The notes: generated by a model not told the origin, from the sequence alone. DNA of 64,000 bases from Prostheceraeus crozeri (GCA_907163375.1 CAJQUW010011587.1:124001-188000), one strand, 5' to 3'. Positions 32,412-43,176 are shown, counted from the first letter of the stretch. Translations and numbers: made by a program.

Positions 32412-32830
32412 TGGGGCTTAAGTGGATGATTTAACCATGCATACTTTTTCATTTGGAAATAGTAGCACGCTTAGTCTTACTTGTAAACTTTATAACATTT
32501 CATATGGGCGATGATGGTAGATGAAATAGTGTTAAATAAAATTAAGATGGCTTACACTTCTGATACAGGGATAGCAATCGACTGCGATCCATGTGTAAAG
32601 AGCTTGTTAGACTACGGATGGGCTTAAGTGGATGATTTAACCATGTATACTTTTTCATTTGGAAATAGTAGCACGCTTAGTCTAACTTGTAAATTTTATA
32701 ACATTTCATATGGGCGATGATGGTAGATGAAATAGTGTTAAATAAAATTAAGATAGCTTACACTTCTGATACAGGGATAGCAATCGACTGCGATCCATGT
32801 GTAAAGAGCTTGTTAGACTACGGAAGAGAG
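32412..32830. repeat. Two ~206-bp tandem units, right arm
   Basis: Two direct units starting near 32412 and 32619 (GGGCTTAAGTGGATGATTTAACC), with about 95 percent or better identity between them by eye. They contain ATAGCAATCGACTGCGATCC. There is one unit in the left arm and about five in copy B. Confidence 0.92.
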
Positions 32831-33162
32831 AAGTGTGTTATGTTGCGTGTGGCGCGTGAGTGTCCTCCCATTTTATTCCATTCATCAATTCGTCTCATTG
32901 ATAGAGGCAGGTAGAACTCATGGTTCTCATAACGTATGCAATGGAAAGTTTTAGGCAACCTTCGACAGTTGGCTAAATGTCGCCCTGGCACGAATGCATA
33001 CTACGTTGAGACAGAGGCAATCACTTGCAAACATGACGCAGAGAGGTTTAACAAGATTGACCATTGCCGAATGTCCCTTGCGGTATACATAGCTACGGGT
33101 TTAACCGCCGCCCTTTACAGGAACGCCCGTCGAAAGGAAGTATTACACCGAACTTCATTTGC

Positions 33163-33307
33163 AACGTTCAAGTTGACTGATAGCAGATTCAACTTAATGA
33201 TAGTATTCGCCAGTCTGAAGACTGCCCAGGGCAAACCGCGTGGAGGTTCTATCATGTCTTGCCCCATGGTGGCCCTTAAGAGAGCCGATGGTTCGTTCTC
33301 GGGAGTA
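33163..33307 (-). repeat. ~145-bp module, copy 1 (copy A)
   Basis: Read on the minus strand it begins ACTCCCGAGAACGAACC and ends GTCAACTTGAACGTT. It recurs at 33640-33783 and 34112-34258 in the same orientation, and at three places in copy B. Each lies just upstream of a TATA box and a tiny gene, or of the leader block. It also stays open as MGQDMIEPPRGLPWAVFRLA in this copy. Confidence 0.85.
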
Positions 33308-33442
33308 ACAAGTTGACTATTGGCATGAATAGTCAATAGGTATGACGGTTAGGTTCTCATATACCCTATACCGCCTAGGTCGTGCTGGTGCATCTGGCAC
33401 CTTTCGGATGCGGGTGGTATTCGGAGTCCACACCTCATCCGT

Positions 33443-33541
33443 TCAAACGATCTTCTTGATCTTTCCCTTCTTCTCATCCTCTTCATCCCACTCGTCGAGG
33501 ATGATGAAGTCGGGAATGGTACTAGCAGATGTTGCTTCCAT
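33443..33541 (-). CDS. Tiny acidic protein, 32 aa (copy A)
   Basis: The ATG at 33541 opens MEATSASTIPDFIILDEWDE and continues with a K/E-rich tail. TATA-like CTATATAAGCC lies about 50 bp upstream (near 33585). Copy B has the same gene at 61761-61919 with an internal 14-residue repeat. Conservation of start, promoter and acidic body in two copies argues that it is real. Unknown function. Confidence 0.5.
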   Translation of the reverse strand: MEATSASTIPDFIILDEWDEEDEKKGKIKKIV

Positions 33542-33639
33542 CGTGACTTAAAATTGAATGAGAAGCGCTACAATCTTCTGGCTTATATAGGGTTTTCAAC
33601 AATGAATCAGAATGCTTCAGGGATGGCAATCGACTGCAT

Positions 33640-33783
33640 AACGTTCAAGTTGACTGATAGCAGATTCAACTTAATGATAGTATTCGCCAGTCTGAAGACT
33701 GCCCAGGGCAAACCGCGTGGAGGTTCTATCAAATCTTGCCCCATGGTGGCCCTTAAGAGAGCCGGTGGTTCGTTCTCGGGAGT
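33640..33783 (-). repeat. ~145-bp module, copy 2 (copy A)
   Basis: Second occurrence of the module, immediately downstream of the 88-aa gene and upstream of the TATA box of the tiny acidic gene. Nearly identical to the modules at 33163 and 34112. Confidence 0.85.
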
Positions 33784-33790
33784 CGTCATC

Positions 33791-34057
33791 TTACAGCCTA
33801 CCGATTCTGCTGAGAGAGTCTTTGACTCTCTCCTTGGTAGCAGTTTCGACTTCCACGCTAATTGGTATGTGGCTGAAAAGTGGAATGTAGCGCCATTCCG
33901 TTGGATTGACAACACTTGCTGTCATCGGATTGCCAATCCGAGCAAGATTGTTGTGGACTCTGTCTTGCTCCTCTAGTCTAACAAATTCCTCAAATAAATT
34001 TCGCGGCCTTAACTGCGATCCGCGAGGAGAGCTGACTTGACTGTTCGGCGTCTGCAT
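33791..34057 (-). CDS. 88-aa conserved small protein (copy A)
   Basis: The ATG at 34057 opens MQTPNSQVSSPRGSQLRPRN. The body contains FVRLEEQDRVHNNLARIGNP, EWRYIPLFSHIPISVEVETA and a KERVKDSLSRIGRL end. A TATA box (GTATATAAACC) lies about 40 bp upstream. The copy B gene (61230-61496) has the same length with only about three residue changes, a good sign of a real gene. No family recognised. The basic Arg-rich N-terminus followed by two short amphipathic segments could suit nucleic-acid or partner binding, which is speculation. Confidence 0.65.
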   Translation of the reverse strand: MQTPNSQVSSPRGSQLRPRNLFEEFVRLEEQDRVHNNLARIGNPMTASVVNPTEWRYIPLFSHIPISVEVETATKERVKDSLSRIGRL

Positions 34058-34079
34058 GATTGAAATGAAATGAAATGAG

Positions 34080-34105
34080 AGGTAGTGGTTTATATACCTC
34101 TCTAA
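34080..34105 (-). promoter_or_regulatory. TATA box of the 88-aa gene (copy A)
   Basis: On the minus strand GGTATATAAACCACTACC sits about 40 bp before the ATG and just downstream of a ~145-bp module. Copy B has the same arrangement at 61186-61205. Confidence 0.65.
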
Positions 34106-34111
34106 CGCGAC

Positions 34112-34258
34112 GCAACGTTCAAGTTGACTGATAGCAGATTCAACTTAATGATAGTATTCGCCAGTCCGAAGACTGCTCAGGGCAAACCGCGTGGAGGTTC
34201 TATCATGTCTTGCCCCTAGGTGGCCCTTAAGAGAGCCGATGGTTCGTTCTCGGGAGTA
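34112..34258 (-). repeat. ~145-bp module, copy 3 (copy A)
   Basis: Third occurrence, between the end of the coiled-coil gene and the promoter of the 88-aa gene. All three modules share orientation with the small genes. Confidence 0.85.
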
Positions 34259-34299
34259 ACGTGATGGGGTGGTGAAGGCGGGGAAAAGATCTGCTATGA

Positions 34300-35530
34300 A
34301 AATGATATGTATTAGAATAGGATATACTATCTTATTTGCTTTTCACTTACCAAGTTAGCCATCCTTGGGTAGTCTCGCGCGCTTCCTAACAGAAAATTTA
34401 TGCAAATGTCCGCGCATTCTCAGTGTGGCATGCAAAAATTTCTTGGTCGGATGACCATTGTAACAAATGATGGACTCGTCGAGACTACGGTTGACGAGGA
34501 CTTCACCGTCCAAATGATTATCCCGAATAGGGATGTGAAACTCAAACAACCTATCCTCATTCACACGATTCCACTCATCCCTCATGCGCTCCAACTTCTC
34601 AAACGCCTGTCTCTCATCACCCCGCCGAGCCACATTCCTCTCCAACTCAACATTCCTCGCTCTCAACACACTCATCTCCTTCATCATCTCCTCAAACTTC
34701 GCTTCTGCATCTCTCATTCTTGTCTCTGCAGCACTCGCCCTCTTCTCACAGTCATCATTCTTCTCTTCCAACTCTCGCGTCTTATTCTTCAAATCAGTCA
34801 CACTACGCCTCATTCGAATATTCTCATCCGCTATCTCCTTCGAATTCAGTTCCTTCTTTTTCAACGTATCTAACTCATTCACGACTTCATCCTTCACCTT
34901 CTTCAAACTCTCATACTTATTTACCAACAAATCATGCGCCATCTGCTGCGACACATGCTTCTTCTCTTCATCCTTCAACCACCTCGCCGACTGCACACGA
35001 ATCCCACCACTCTTCACTTTTGGGGAAGATGAGCTCTTCGGGGGGGTCCTCAACAACTATGTTGGAGACCTCCGAGGAAGAAGAGCTCAACTTCCTCACA
35101 CGCTTCCTATCTAAATCCACATCATCCTCATCATCACTCTCAAGCACTCACTTTCGCTCAATCTCAGCCTCCAACGAAGCAACTGCTTTCGCCAACTCAT
35201 CATTCTCAACAACATTCTCCACCTTGCCGTCTCGCTCTATCGCCAAGATTCGCTCCCTCTCTTCAACAATCAACTGCGTGAATCTCAGGTCATTCACCAA
35301 ACCTCTACTGCAATCTGCATGCACTCTGTAAAATCGCGCCTCATCCTCATCACCCTTCAACGCTCTACACTTTACACAGGCAACCCTATTCAGGATAATC
35401 ATGTGGTCAGTGCCCGCCTTCTTCACATGCGCCTTGGCGTCCGCACTGCGATTTACTCGACCGCACACACACATTTTTTATGTGGAATTTTCGGTTCTTG
35501 CCATTTGCCATTACTGAGATTTTATCGTTA
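34300..35530 (-). pseudogene. Cys-motif and coiled-coil protein gene (copy A)
   Basis: Part of the PolB element. The N-terminal part starts MCVCGRVNRSADAKAHVKKA and has HMIILNRVACVKCRALKG: two CxC/CxxC pairs, suggesting a small zinc-binding module. A long heptad-rich coiled coil follows (about 34.5-34.95 kb, for example LVNKYESLKKVKDEVVNELD). The C-terminal block FEFHIPIRDNHLDGEVLVNR, then ESIICYNGHP and HLHKFSVRKRARLPKDG, looks like a conserved domain. A ~60-bp GT-AG intron lies just after the end. I do not recognise the family. Copy B has the same gene at 59680-60932. Broken in about one or two places here. Confidence 0.65.
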
Positions 35531-36095
35531 ACTGTAAGATAATGAAATTTGTATAAGTTTGGAATCATGTAGTATACAGCCTAAAGCATAACACTTAGTG
35601 AGGAATGATAGATTTGAGTGTAGTGAGTGGCACTCGATCCCGTCGACAGCCCGAAGGCCTTGTACTGATCACTAGGGAAGTGAGAAATCTTCCCCGATAC
35701 CCGCTATTTACAGCTGAAGACATCATTGTCACTGCCCCGAAGTGGTAACAGCAACGCCGAGTCAAAGGTAGTGATCAGTATCTGGGATCTAACCCCTCAA
35801 AGCTGCCTTAGACTTAGTTAAATTTCAAATCTAATAGCAGATTTGAACTCAGCATACTTGAAAACCTTAGACTACATGTTAAAACTTTGAAAAAACTGAA
35901 AATTAAGAATTTTTAAAAAATTCCGCATTTTACTACTCATACTACTTTAAAAAAATTTATCAATAGTAAAGACACTATCAAACTCTATCACACAAACTTT
36001 GAAGTAAGAAGATAGCTTGCCTACTTCAAAAGATAGAGTCCTGTGAAACACCCGATATCGGGAGCTCAGAGCGACGACCGTCGCTTACCTCGTCT
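35531..36095 (-). other. 5' UTR intron with conserved structured segment (copy A)
   Basis: Bounded on the minus strand by a donor (GACGAG/GTAAGCG, about 36092) and an acceptor (ATTATCTTACAG, about 35531). The same intron is in copy B (59110-59673). Inside is a conserved stretch with paired motifs: CGACGGTCGTCG, CCCGATATCGGG, and ACTGATCACTA against TAGTGATCAGT about 150 bp apart. It could be a folded RNA or a control region. Confidence 0.55.
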
Positions 36096-36124
36096 TTCGA
36101 TGAAGTGATGAGACTTACGTTGTC

Positions 36125-36145
36125 GGGGGTTTATATATGCTCAGA
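36125..36145 (-). promoter_or_regulatory. TATA promoter of the coiled-coil gene (copy A)
   Basis: GCATATATAAACCCCCG on the minus strand is followed about 15 bp on by ACAACGTAAGTCTCATC and the leader ending at the splice donor. This is the unfilled site corresponding to the Harbinger insertion in copy B at 55228. Confidence 0.7.
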
Positions 36146-36299
36146 AGAAAACTTAAAATGGCTCTATCTTCGAAAGTATTCATCGTAGCGACATGCGGTT
36201 TGTTGCAAACGATTCGTCTCATCATTCTCTATCATATGACACCTGAACCATTCTCATATGACCACGGGAAGTCGGTGCGTCAGCACATGTCCATGTAAC

Positions 36300-37137
36300 A
36301 TGCCGCAAGTGAAAAAATTCCTAAGTGTGGGAGCTCCAGTGTGGTGAAAATTTTGAAAAATTTAAAACTTCCGAATTTCAATCTGGGACCCTTACCAAAA
36401 CTTTTTTCATCACTTTTCACTGAGCCCCCCTCACCCCCTACCGTTCGGAGAAATTTGATGAAACAAACTTTGGTCAGGGTCCCAGGTCGAAATGCGACAC
36501 TTTGGAAAAATTTTCAAAATTTTGTCCATACAAAGTCACTCTGACACTTAGGATTTTTTCGGGTGAGCTCCGACCTAAAATCTTGTAACAGCTCTAACTT
36601 TTGAACGGCTGGTGCGATTGACTCGCAACAAAAAATGTCATCGAGCAGTTTTTTCTCCTGTTTCAAACGAGTAGCTGTAAGACAAAATCCGTCCACTAGA
36701 ACCAAAGTTAGAAGATCGCTGTCGGGGGGGTGGGGGTCAGTGAAATTTGATGAAACAAACTTTGGTCTGGGTCCCAGGTCGAAATGCCACACTTTGGAAA
36801 ATTTTCAAAATTTTGTCCATACAAAGTCACTCTGACACTTAGGATTTTTTCAGGTGAGCTCCGACCGAAATTCCACCCTCCCAACCTGGCCGGCACACCA
36901 CGCCAACCTGGAGAGCGCAGCACACACCACCTCGCGCTACGTCGGCCGGCCAGAGGGGGGGGCAGACACGAAGCAACACGACGGCTCACCACGACCGACT
37001 CGACTGACAGGAGGGGGGGGACGTCAGACTCGAAGCAACACGACGGCTCACCACGACCGACTCGACTGACAGGAGGGGGGGACGTCAGCGACGGCGGCCA
37101 TCTTGCGCTATCCAGAAGTGGAGTTTTACTTACTACT
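36300..37137. repeat. Right terminal region of copy A
   Basis: Contains two copies of a ~105-bp block (36450-36553 and 36738-36845; GATGAAACAAACTTTGGTC to AAAGTCACTCTGACACTTAGG) and two ~63-bp GC-rich blocks (GGAGGGGGGACGTCAG, 36995-37090). It ends GGAGTTTTACTTACTACT at 37137. Copy B 54422-55227 is the same region in the other orientation with one fewer ~105-bp block. Short open frames here are by-products of the repeats. Confidence 0.8.
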
Positions 37138-40100
37138 GAGTTATTTTCCCCGGATATTAATATATAAACAAAGAATTACATCTTGATGCCAAAATATCTT
37201 TATTTTCGTTCATTATGCTCATAACATGAGCCGGAAATATCTTCATGGGATAATGATAGTGGAATTTCATACAGTCCAGGTAAATTCTAAAAAATATGAA
37301 TCTGCTTTTGTTAAGTTATAGGCATTGAGTATTTTTAAGTCATAGGCTTACTTACTATACTTACTTATGGCTACAGACTAATTCGATGAATCCCAGAATT
37401 TGAAAGTTCATTAGTTCGTCCAGGACCTAAGGAATCTCTTTATTGCCTCGTCCGTATATTGCCTACATGTAGGCCTACAATATATCATTTTATTTTTTTG
37501 TTGTAATAAAGGATTCTGCGCGCTTGAAGTGCTTCTTAATTATGTCATATTGCAGTTTAAACACATCAGTGGATTTACTCTCAAAAAATATTCAATTATG
37601 AAAAACAAAATTTTCCGGAAAATTTTTGAAAAATGGAAAATTTCCATTTCGCACATTGTGTGCATGTATAATATTTACTTCTGATATACGAGATTGCTGC
37701 TTGTGTTTGGTGCTAGCCCTAGCTTAGATAATTGATCACACATCACAATTTTCCAATTTGATTGCCCGGTCGATGCTCACGAAATATCAGTTTCATTAAT
37801 GGAACATACATAGAATAACCAAAAAGTTATGCGAATAGAAGATGCAATGAATAATAGTTAAATATTAGTTAAATTAAATTGGCTTAACTGGGTGTAAAAG
37901 AGACCTCTTATTTGGTGAAAAATTTGCTTATTGCCAAAATAATAAAAGCCGGTATGTGCCAACCAGAAATGCAGGCCAGTCTGATCTTGGCAAGGCCGTC
38001 GGCCGGTTTCCATCTCTGAGCCTATACTAGATGATCATAATAGTTTTATGTTCACATTAAAAGTCGGTGTGTCTGTCCGAAAGTCATCACATAAAAGGTT
38101 TCACAAAAAGACGAATGTACTTTTCAAAATGCGCCATCAATTTGCTCTTCTAGGCCTATACCAAATCCAACTTTTTTGATGAGCTTGAAAATACGCTACA
38201 AAGTTTAAGTTAACAAGAGGACGAAGGTCGAGAAACTTAGTTTTACGAAGTCCACAGCAAATATATGACCGGGGGCGTGAATCGCCCCATCTCTCGGTAT
38301 GGATAGGGTGTTTTTCAAGTCGGGTTTATGAACATTTTTAAATTCACCATAACTTCTAAACCCTAATTGATAGCCTTGTTGATTTACAACTTGCTTATTC
38401 ATACACTTGCAGCAAGCGCAAAGTTTGGACAAATGAACCACCTTTCAATGGCTCGCTATGGAGAGGCGAATTCGAAAGTTCAGAATAATTCAAAGACATT
38501 GTGATGTTGTACTGCAAACACACGAACATTCCGCCTTTCTTAAACGCCAATTCCGCTGTCGCTATGTTTGAATTCCGTTCTAAACCGCTTTCAACTTTTA
38601 CCAAGCTAGAAATTTCAGAATGGATGCCATGTATTATTTTGTCTGACAACGCATATTATTTGATAACTCTATGAGGCTTGATAAATAACAAATGAATAAC
38701 TGATGCATCTTGATTGAATTAGAAATATTTATTGCTTTTTATGTTGAACACAAAATTATTCCTTAAACCACTTAATCAGGAAGTGAATAAATTAATAGGA
38801 CAATTTATTCGGACTGCAGGCTGTTTTCTGTGTCTAGATCTATAAATTATTTTTGACAACAAAGCTTGTGCGTCACTATTCTATGTAGGAAAAATTTAAT
38901 TCAGGCATTGTTGCACGAGCTACTGACAAATTATTTTGCAAATTCTTATAGGTGCTGAAAAAAGTAAGTTGACGTAAATTCAAACTTTAGTGTATACAAC
39001 CATTGATTCTTTAATTAACTCAATCATATGAAACAAAATGTTTCTAAATCATGTAACTACTTTGAAAAGGATAATTGCTGATACACACACAGTATAGCAG
39101 TCATGTATCTACTGAGCATTGCTTCATGTAAAATGATCATGATAGGATTCATGTAGGCCTACAACACACGCATGCATGATTATAAATAATGAGTCATTGA
39201 CTTTGCGCTCCTTCCTGCGCGCCTTTTCTCCCATTGATCGCTGCGTCAACCGTCAGCCTACCATACCTGTTTGGCTTTGTGCTTCTCTTCTCTTCGAATG
39301 GAGAAGATTAACTACATATGCGTCGATGAATGAAGCCATCTTTGAACACCAAAAATGTCACATCTTGTGAACTGGATATTATTAACTATTTATGGGAATC
39401 AAAAGTGCACGTCGCCTAGCGACTTTTCGTCAATATTTTCGACATTTTGCCAGTTGCTTCTTCTGTCAAACAGTAAAAAAACAAAATACTGCTGTAATGC
39501 TGATATTCCGCAGTTAGGCCTACCGCTGAATGAACAAGATTCCGCCAAAAACCGTTAGGGGCGGAATCTCCTTATCTCTAATGTCTGACCACAATTAGGC
39601 TACGATTTATTCAATTTTACAATTAGGCCTATGATGTGTCCTTCGTGTTAACTATCATAATTGAACAATCATTAAAAACAAACAAACATACCAGGCATTT
39701 AAGCATTGATAAACGTAACCACATTTAAGGAGTAATGTGTTCTATGAATAACAAGAAAAAGTCAAAATTATGTATGATGGTAGAAAACAACAGTTCATGA
39801 ATATCCTTTTGATATATAGCAATTCTTCATGAATTGAAGTCATGACTGCGATTGAAGATTTCGGCTCAAGAATCCAAAGGCAACATTTTGACATGCATGA
39901 TGTAGTCCATTATATCAATTCTCAAATTTTGTGGCAGCTACAAAATGAGCCAAATCCCAAATCCAATTGAAATATTATTTGTCTTGTAGAAATCGCACAG
40001 TGTATAAAATAACTAACTTTAAATAATGTCTTCTCAATCGCGCATTATGATTCAAAGGTCAGGTTGTGGACTGCTACTGTTTAAACATGCGGTAATTTTA

Positions 40101-40489
40101 CTTGACGAAATAATTGGATGTCCATCGCGAGAGCAATGCCCTTCTTGTCGTGATGATTTCGGTGTAAGCTTTTTTAATTGTTGTCGTAAGTGCTCCACTG
40201 CATAGCGATGTTCGATGGTGGCTGCTATCCTTTTCTCAATGAGAAACTCGATTTGCTGTTCCAATAGCTCTCTTTCATCATTATTTTTCGCCATTGGAAA
40301 GCAAGTTTTAAAAGTCATTGGGTAGAGAAAGGTAATTTCAAACATGCACGGTCTCATACAATTTTCATAATCTTCAGCTTTGTTTTATTTCTCATCAATG
40401 GAATTGGAAGGCGTGTCTTGAGTTTTGAGGTATGACAATGTTACAGCGAACGGATTGAAATGACTTGCAGAAAACTCTATGCGTCTGAA
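37138..40489. other. Non-coding stretch, no recognised gene
   Basis: I see no gene. Short open frames (under 105 codons, for example at 40052-40357 on the minus strand) resemble nothing known. AGGCCTA motifs are frequent here and elsewhere in the window. Confidence 0.5.
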
Positions 40490-40742
40490 CAAGGACTACT
40501 AGGATATCTGCATAGCTACCGGGACGGACAACTTTCTGGCAGTTGACTTAGTTGACTTTCTTGGCATATTCATGATTGAAAATGATACATGGCTTTATGC
40601 AGAGATGACTTTTCTATGGTCAATGTAATGTCACATAAGACAGATATTTCAGTCACCTGAAAAACCGGTCTACGGCCGGCAGCGCAATGCCAGAGAGTTG
40701 TACGTCCCGGTAGCTCTATAGATATCTAAGTAGTCCCTGCTT
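40490..40742. mobile_element. Foldback/MITE element, ~250 bp
   Basis: The left end CAAGGACTACTAGGATATCT...GAGCTACC-like arm (40490-40540, including ATAGCTACCGGGACGGACAA) pairs with 40688-40742 (TGTACGTCCCGGTAGCTCTA...TAGTCCCTGCTTTG). The arms are about 50 bp with some mismatches. No coding potential. Confidence 0.7.
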
Positions 40743-40866
40743 TGAAATATATTTTGCAACATGCATATAGAAATGGATCAATATTCATGTATTTCCTTTA
40801 CATGGAGGAGCAACATGCTCGTAGAGCGATTGTGAATGCATGAAAGATGCAATTCTTATGATGTAG

Positions 40867-43169
40867 CAGGGATAGCTATGAAGCATAGAAAGTGCTAGGG
40901 ATTTCCAACTCTCAATCCGAAGGATTTAGCGTAGGCTAGTTTTCTGTCGAATTAGGTATCTGGGCATATGGCTTTCCTGAGTTATAGGAACTTTTATTTC
41001 ATAAATCAACCGGATGTGATTGACCTCTCGGCGGATCTTGGCGAAGAGTCGACATCATCGCAGTCAGGATGAACCCGTATCTGCTCCGTCCGCCGCTGGA
41101 TCGTCCATTTCAGGCTCACTCTGCTGATGGTCTCCATCAACAGCTAATTCCGTCGCCGTCATGCTGGTCCAAATAGATCGCTCCTACTTCCGGCACCGCG
41201 TTGAATGCCTTTTGTCACCAGTCTTCGCAGAGTGTTAGTAGGAGTCCTCAATTGAATCATTCTTGCGCAAGTCATCATACACGAGACATGACGCTAGCTG
41301 GATCAAGTGTCGGACTGCAGTGAATCGAAGCTGAAATGAATCAGCTTCGATTAATTGATATGATTATGAGCGGCTACACTACGGTTATTCAGTTGTTCTC
41401 GAATTCCAGGAAAATTATGTAAATGCAGATGCATCATTACAATTTTCAGATATAATGTCAAATATCTGAAGAACACGAAATTTTTACTCTTTCGTTTTGG
41501 ATGAAGATAGATGGAAAGTATCAGTGGATAATTCTGTTGGACGAATTAACGATGACTTCTCTCTCACTCCTCTCTGATATAGATCAGCAATAGCCGACCA
41601 AGAAGCAGTCATGAATTTGAAATCTTTACCAGACCTTTTGGGACTGTGTAGCTTAATTTATGATCAGTTGACGTAAGTCAATTGCTTCTAATAAACTTCA
41701 ATCCGTGAATGAGATAAAATAATAGATAGTTAGGCGTAGCTGAGTTCGGCAACGTGTTTCATTGAGAAATTGTTTGAGCTTTTGTGATCCTTCTGAACTA
41801 GTGAACAGAGAGTTCGATTTGTGACATGATTATGTGTCTTTAGATAAATTATGAATATCCGCCAGAGAACTTCATGATCTCAATAGCATTCATTAAAATT
41901 TGCTTGATCAATTTTGAGTTAGTGAAAATACTCGTAAGAGACCTATGATAAATGCACGTATGAGATTTCGAAAATAAAGGAACGCATTGTTTTTTACGCG
42001 AGTCGCCAGCATGTCCAATAATGCGCTTTCCGCAACATCTAAGAGATGACAAAATCTTCATCTCATCACACACCTCAACTTGTCGGGGAGAATCTGAAAA
42101 TATATAGTTTTGCAAAGTTCTATTGTCTCCCGCTCCGATCCAATGTTTTGGAAGTTTTAATGTTTTCCATCAATGTACAAGTAGTTGGATGTGGAAATGG
42201 AAGAAAAAATCATCTAGTAATATTCATTGTTTGCTGTAGTTCACAAATTCGATGATTTCAAAATAAGTGGTGCATTATACCTGCCCACTGAATTCAATTT
42301 CTGACAGCTCAATTAATTCAAAGCGGATTTTTGGGTCTTCATTCAAATCATGGATTAGTCCATGCATTTAATGATTTGATCGATTTGATAATATGTCATT
42401 CATAGTTTTCATTTCATGAAGTACAGTACATTTAGCAAATGTGATCTCTCTAATAAATGCTAGAAACCAAGCATTGTGGGTGGAATTGTGAGAAGTTATG
42501 CTCCCGGGTATCCTTTCAGTTCTCAAATATGAATAAGGTTGAAGGAAGACTATTTAAAGCCTTCATTAGTAAGCATCCATGATCAAGAATTTCTGACGGT
42601 GATACTAAACACGACATTCTTTGTAAATGAAATCGATAGGATACTCTTTCAGCTGCAGGCGTAGTTCTTGCTTGAATGATAAGAAAACACAATCAATAAT
42701 TCACACACAATTGTAAATTTCAATAATCACATTGTAAAATTCACATAATCCGTCGGAAATTTGATTCTGATGTTCAGCTGATATTCAGTTAGAATTTTTC
42801 GCGACTAAATGTATATTCCACACAGAATACCTGCAGTATTGTCAATGCAGGAATCGAAAATTATAGTTTGCATGGCTATCAGATGTCCACTTTTATTCAA
42901 TTCTTTGTCGTATTGTAAGACCAATGCCATGCACAAATACTCAATGTTTTTTGTTGTTTTCTCTTGTAATCAATGATGCTAGGAATGGCGCTAATCCATT
43001 TGTCTCTGTTTTTTCATTTCTGATTGGGAATTACAATCTACGACAGTGCACTTTCTCAACATCTTTGAGGAAAATTCTGCAATCTGTATTTTCAAACCGG
43101 CCTACGCTAAATCCTACGGATTACGAGTTGGAAATCCCTAGCACTTTCCATGTTTCACAGACATCCCTG
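40867..43169. mobile_element. Non-autonomous hAT-like element, 2303 bp
   Basis: Long terminal inverted repeats (about 78 bp, roughly 80 percent identical by eye). The left end starts CAGGGATAGCTATGAAGCAT and the right end reads from the other strand CAGGGATGTCTGTGAAACAT. Both continue through GAAAGTGCTAGGGATTTCCA. The flanks repeat GATGTAG (40860-40866 and 43170-43176), close to the 8-bp duplication of hAT elements. No transposase reading frame inside. Confidence 0.72.
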
Positions 43170-43176
43170 GATGTAG

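Larger units (their letters stand above)
27877..33152. repeat. Right long inverted arm of copy A, ~5.3 kb
   Basis: Reverse complement of 18801-23885. The two PolB protein readings differ at only a handful of positions over roughly 680 residues, so the arms duplicated or were homogenised recently. The inner boundary lies near 27877, where a 16-nt motif GATTGTCATATTGACA is present twice. The arm contains two tandem-repeat units at 32.41-32.83 kb. Confidence 0.93.
16830..37137. mobile_element. PolB (Polinton-like) element, copy A, ~20.3 kb
   Basis: Both outer ends are the same sequence in inverted orientation. AGTAGTAAGTAAAACTCCAC starts at 16830 and its complement ends at 37137, each followed inward by GCGCAAGATGGCCGCC and GC-rich repeats. 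Copy B begins with the same end at 54422. Parts in order: left terminal repeats (16.83-18.8), left inverted arm (18801-23885) with acidic gene and PolB, unique centre (23.9-27.88) with structural-type and PC4-like genes, right inverted arm (27877-33152), small-gene block (33.16-34.3), Cys-motif/coiled-coil gene (34.3-35.5), its intron and promoter (35.5-36.14), right terminal repeats. It is a broken fossil with several interruptions among its genes, but little diverged between its arms. No 6-bp target duplication is evident (AACGAA left, GAGTTA right). Confidence 0.8.

Noticed and set aside
34400-35331. Ser/His/Leu-rich plus-strand frames opposite the coiled-coil gene
   Set aside because: They are antisense shadows of the Glu/Lys-rich coiled coil, a known artefact of biased composition.
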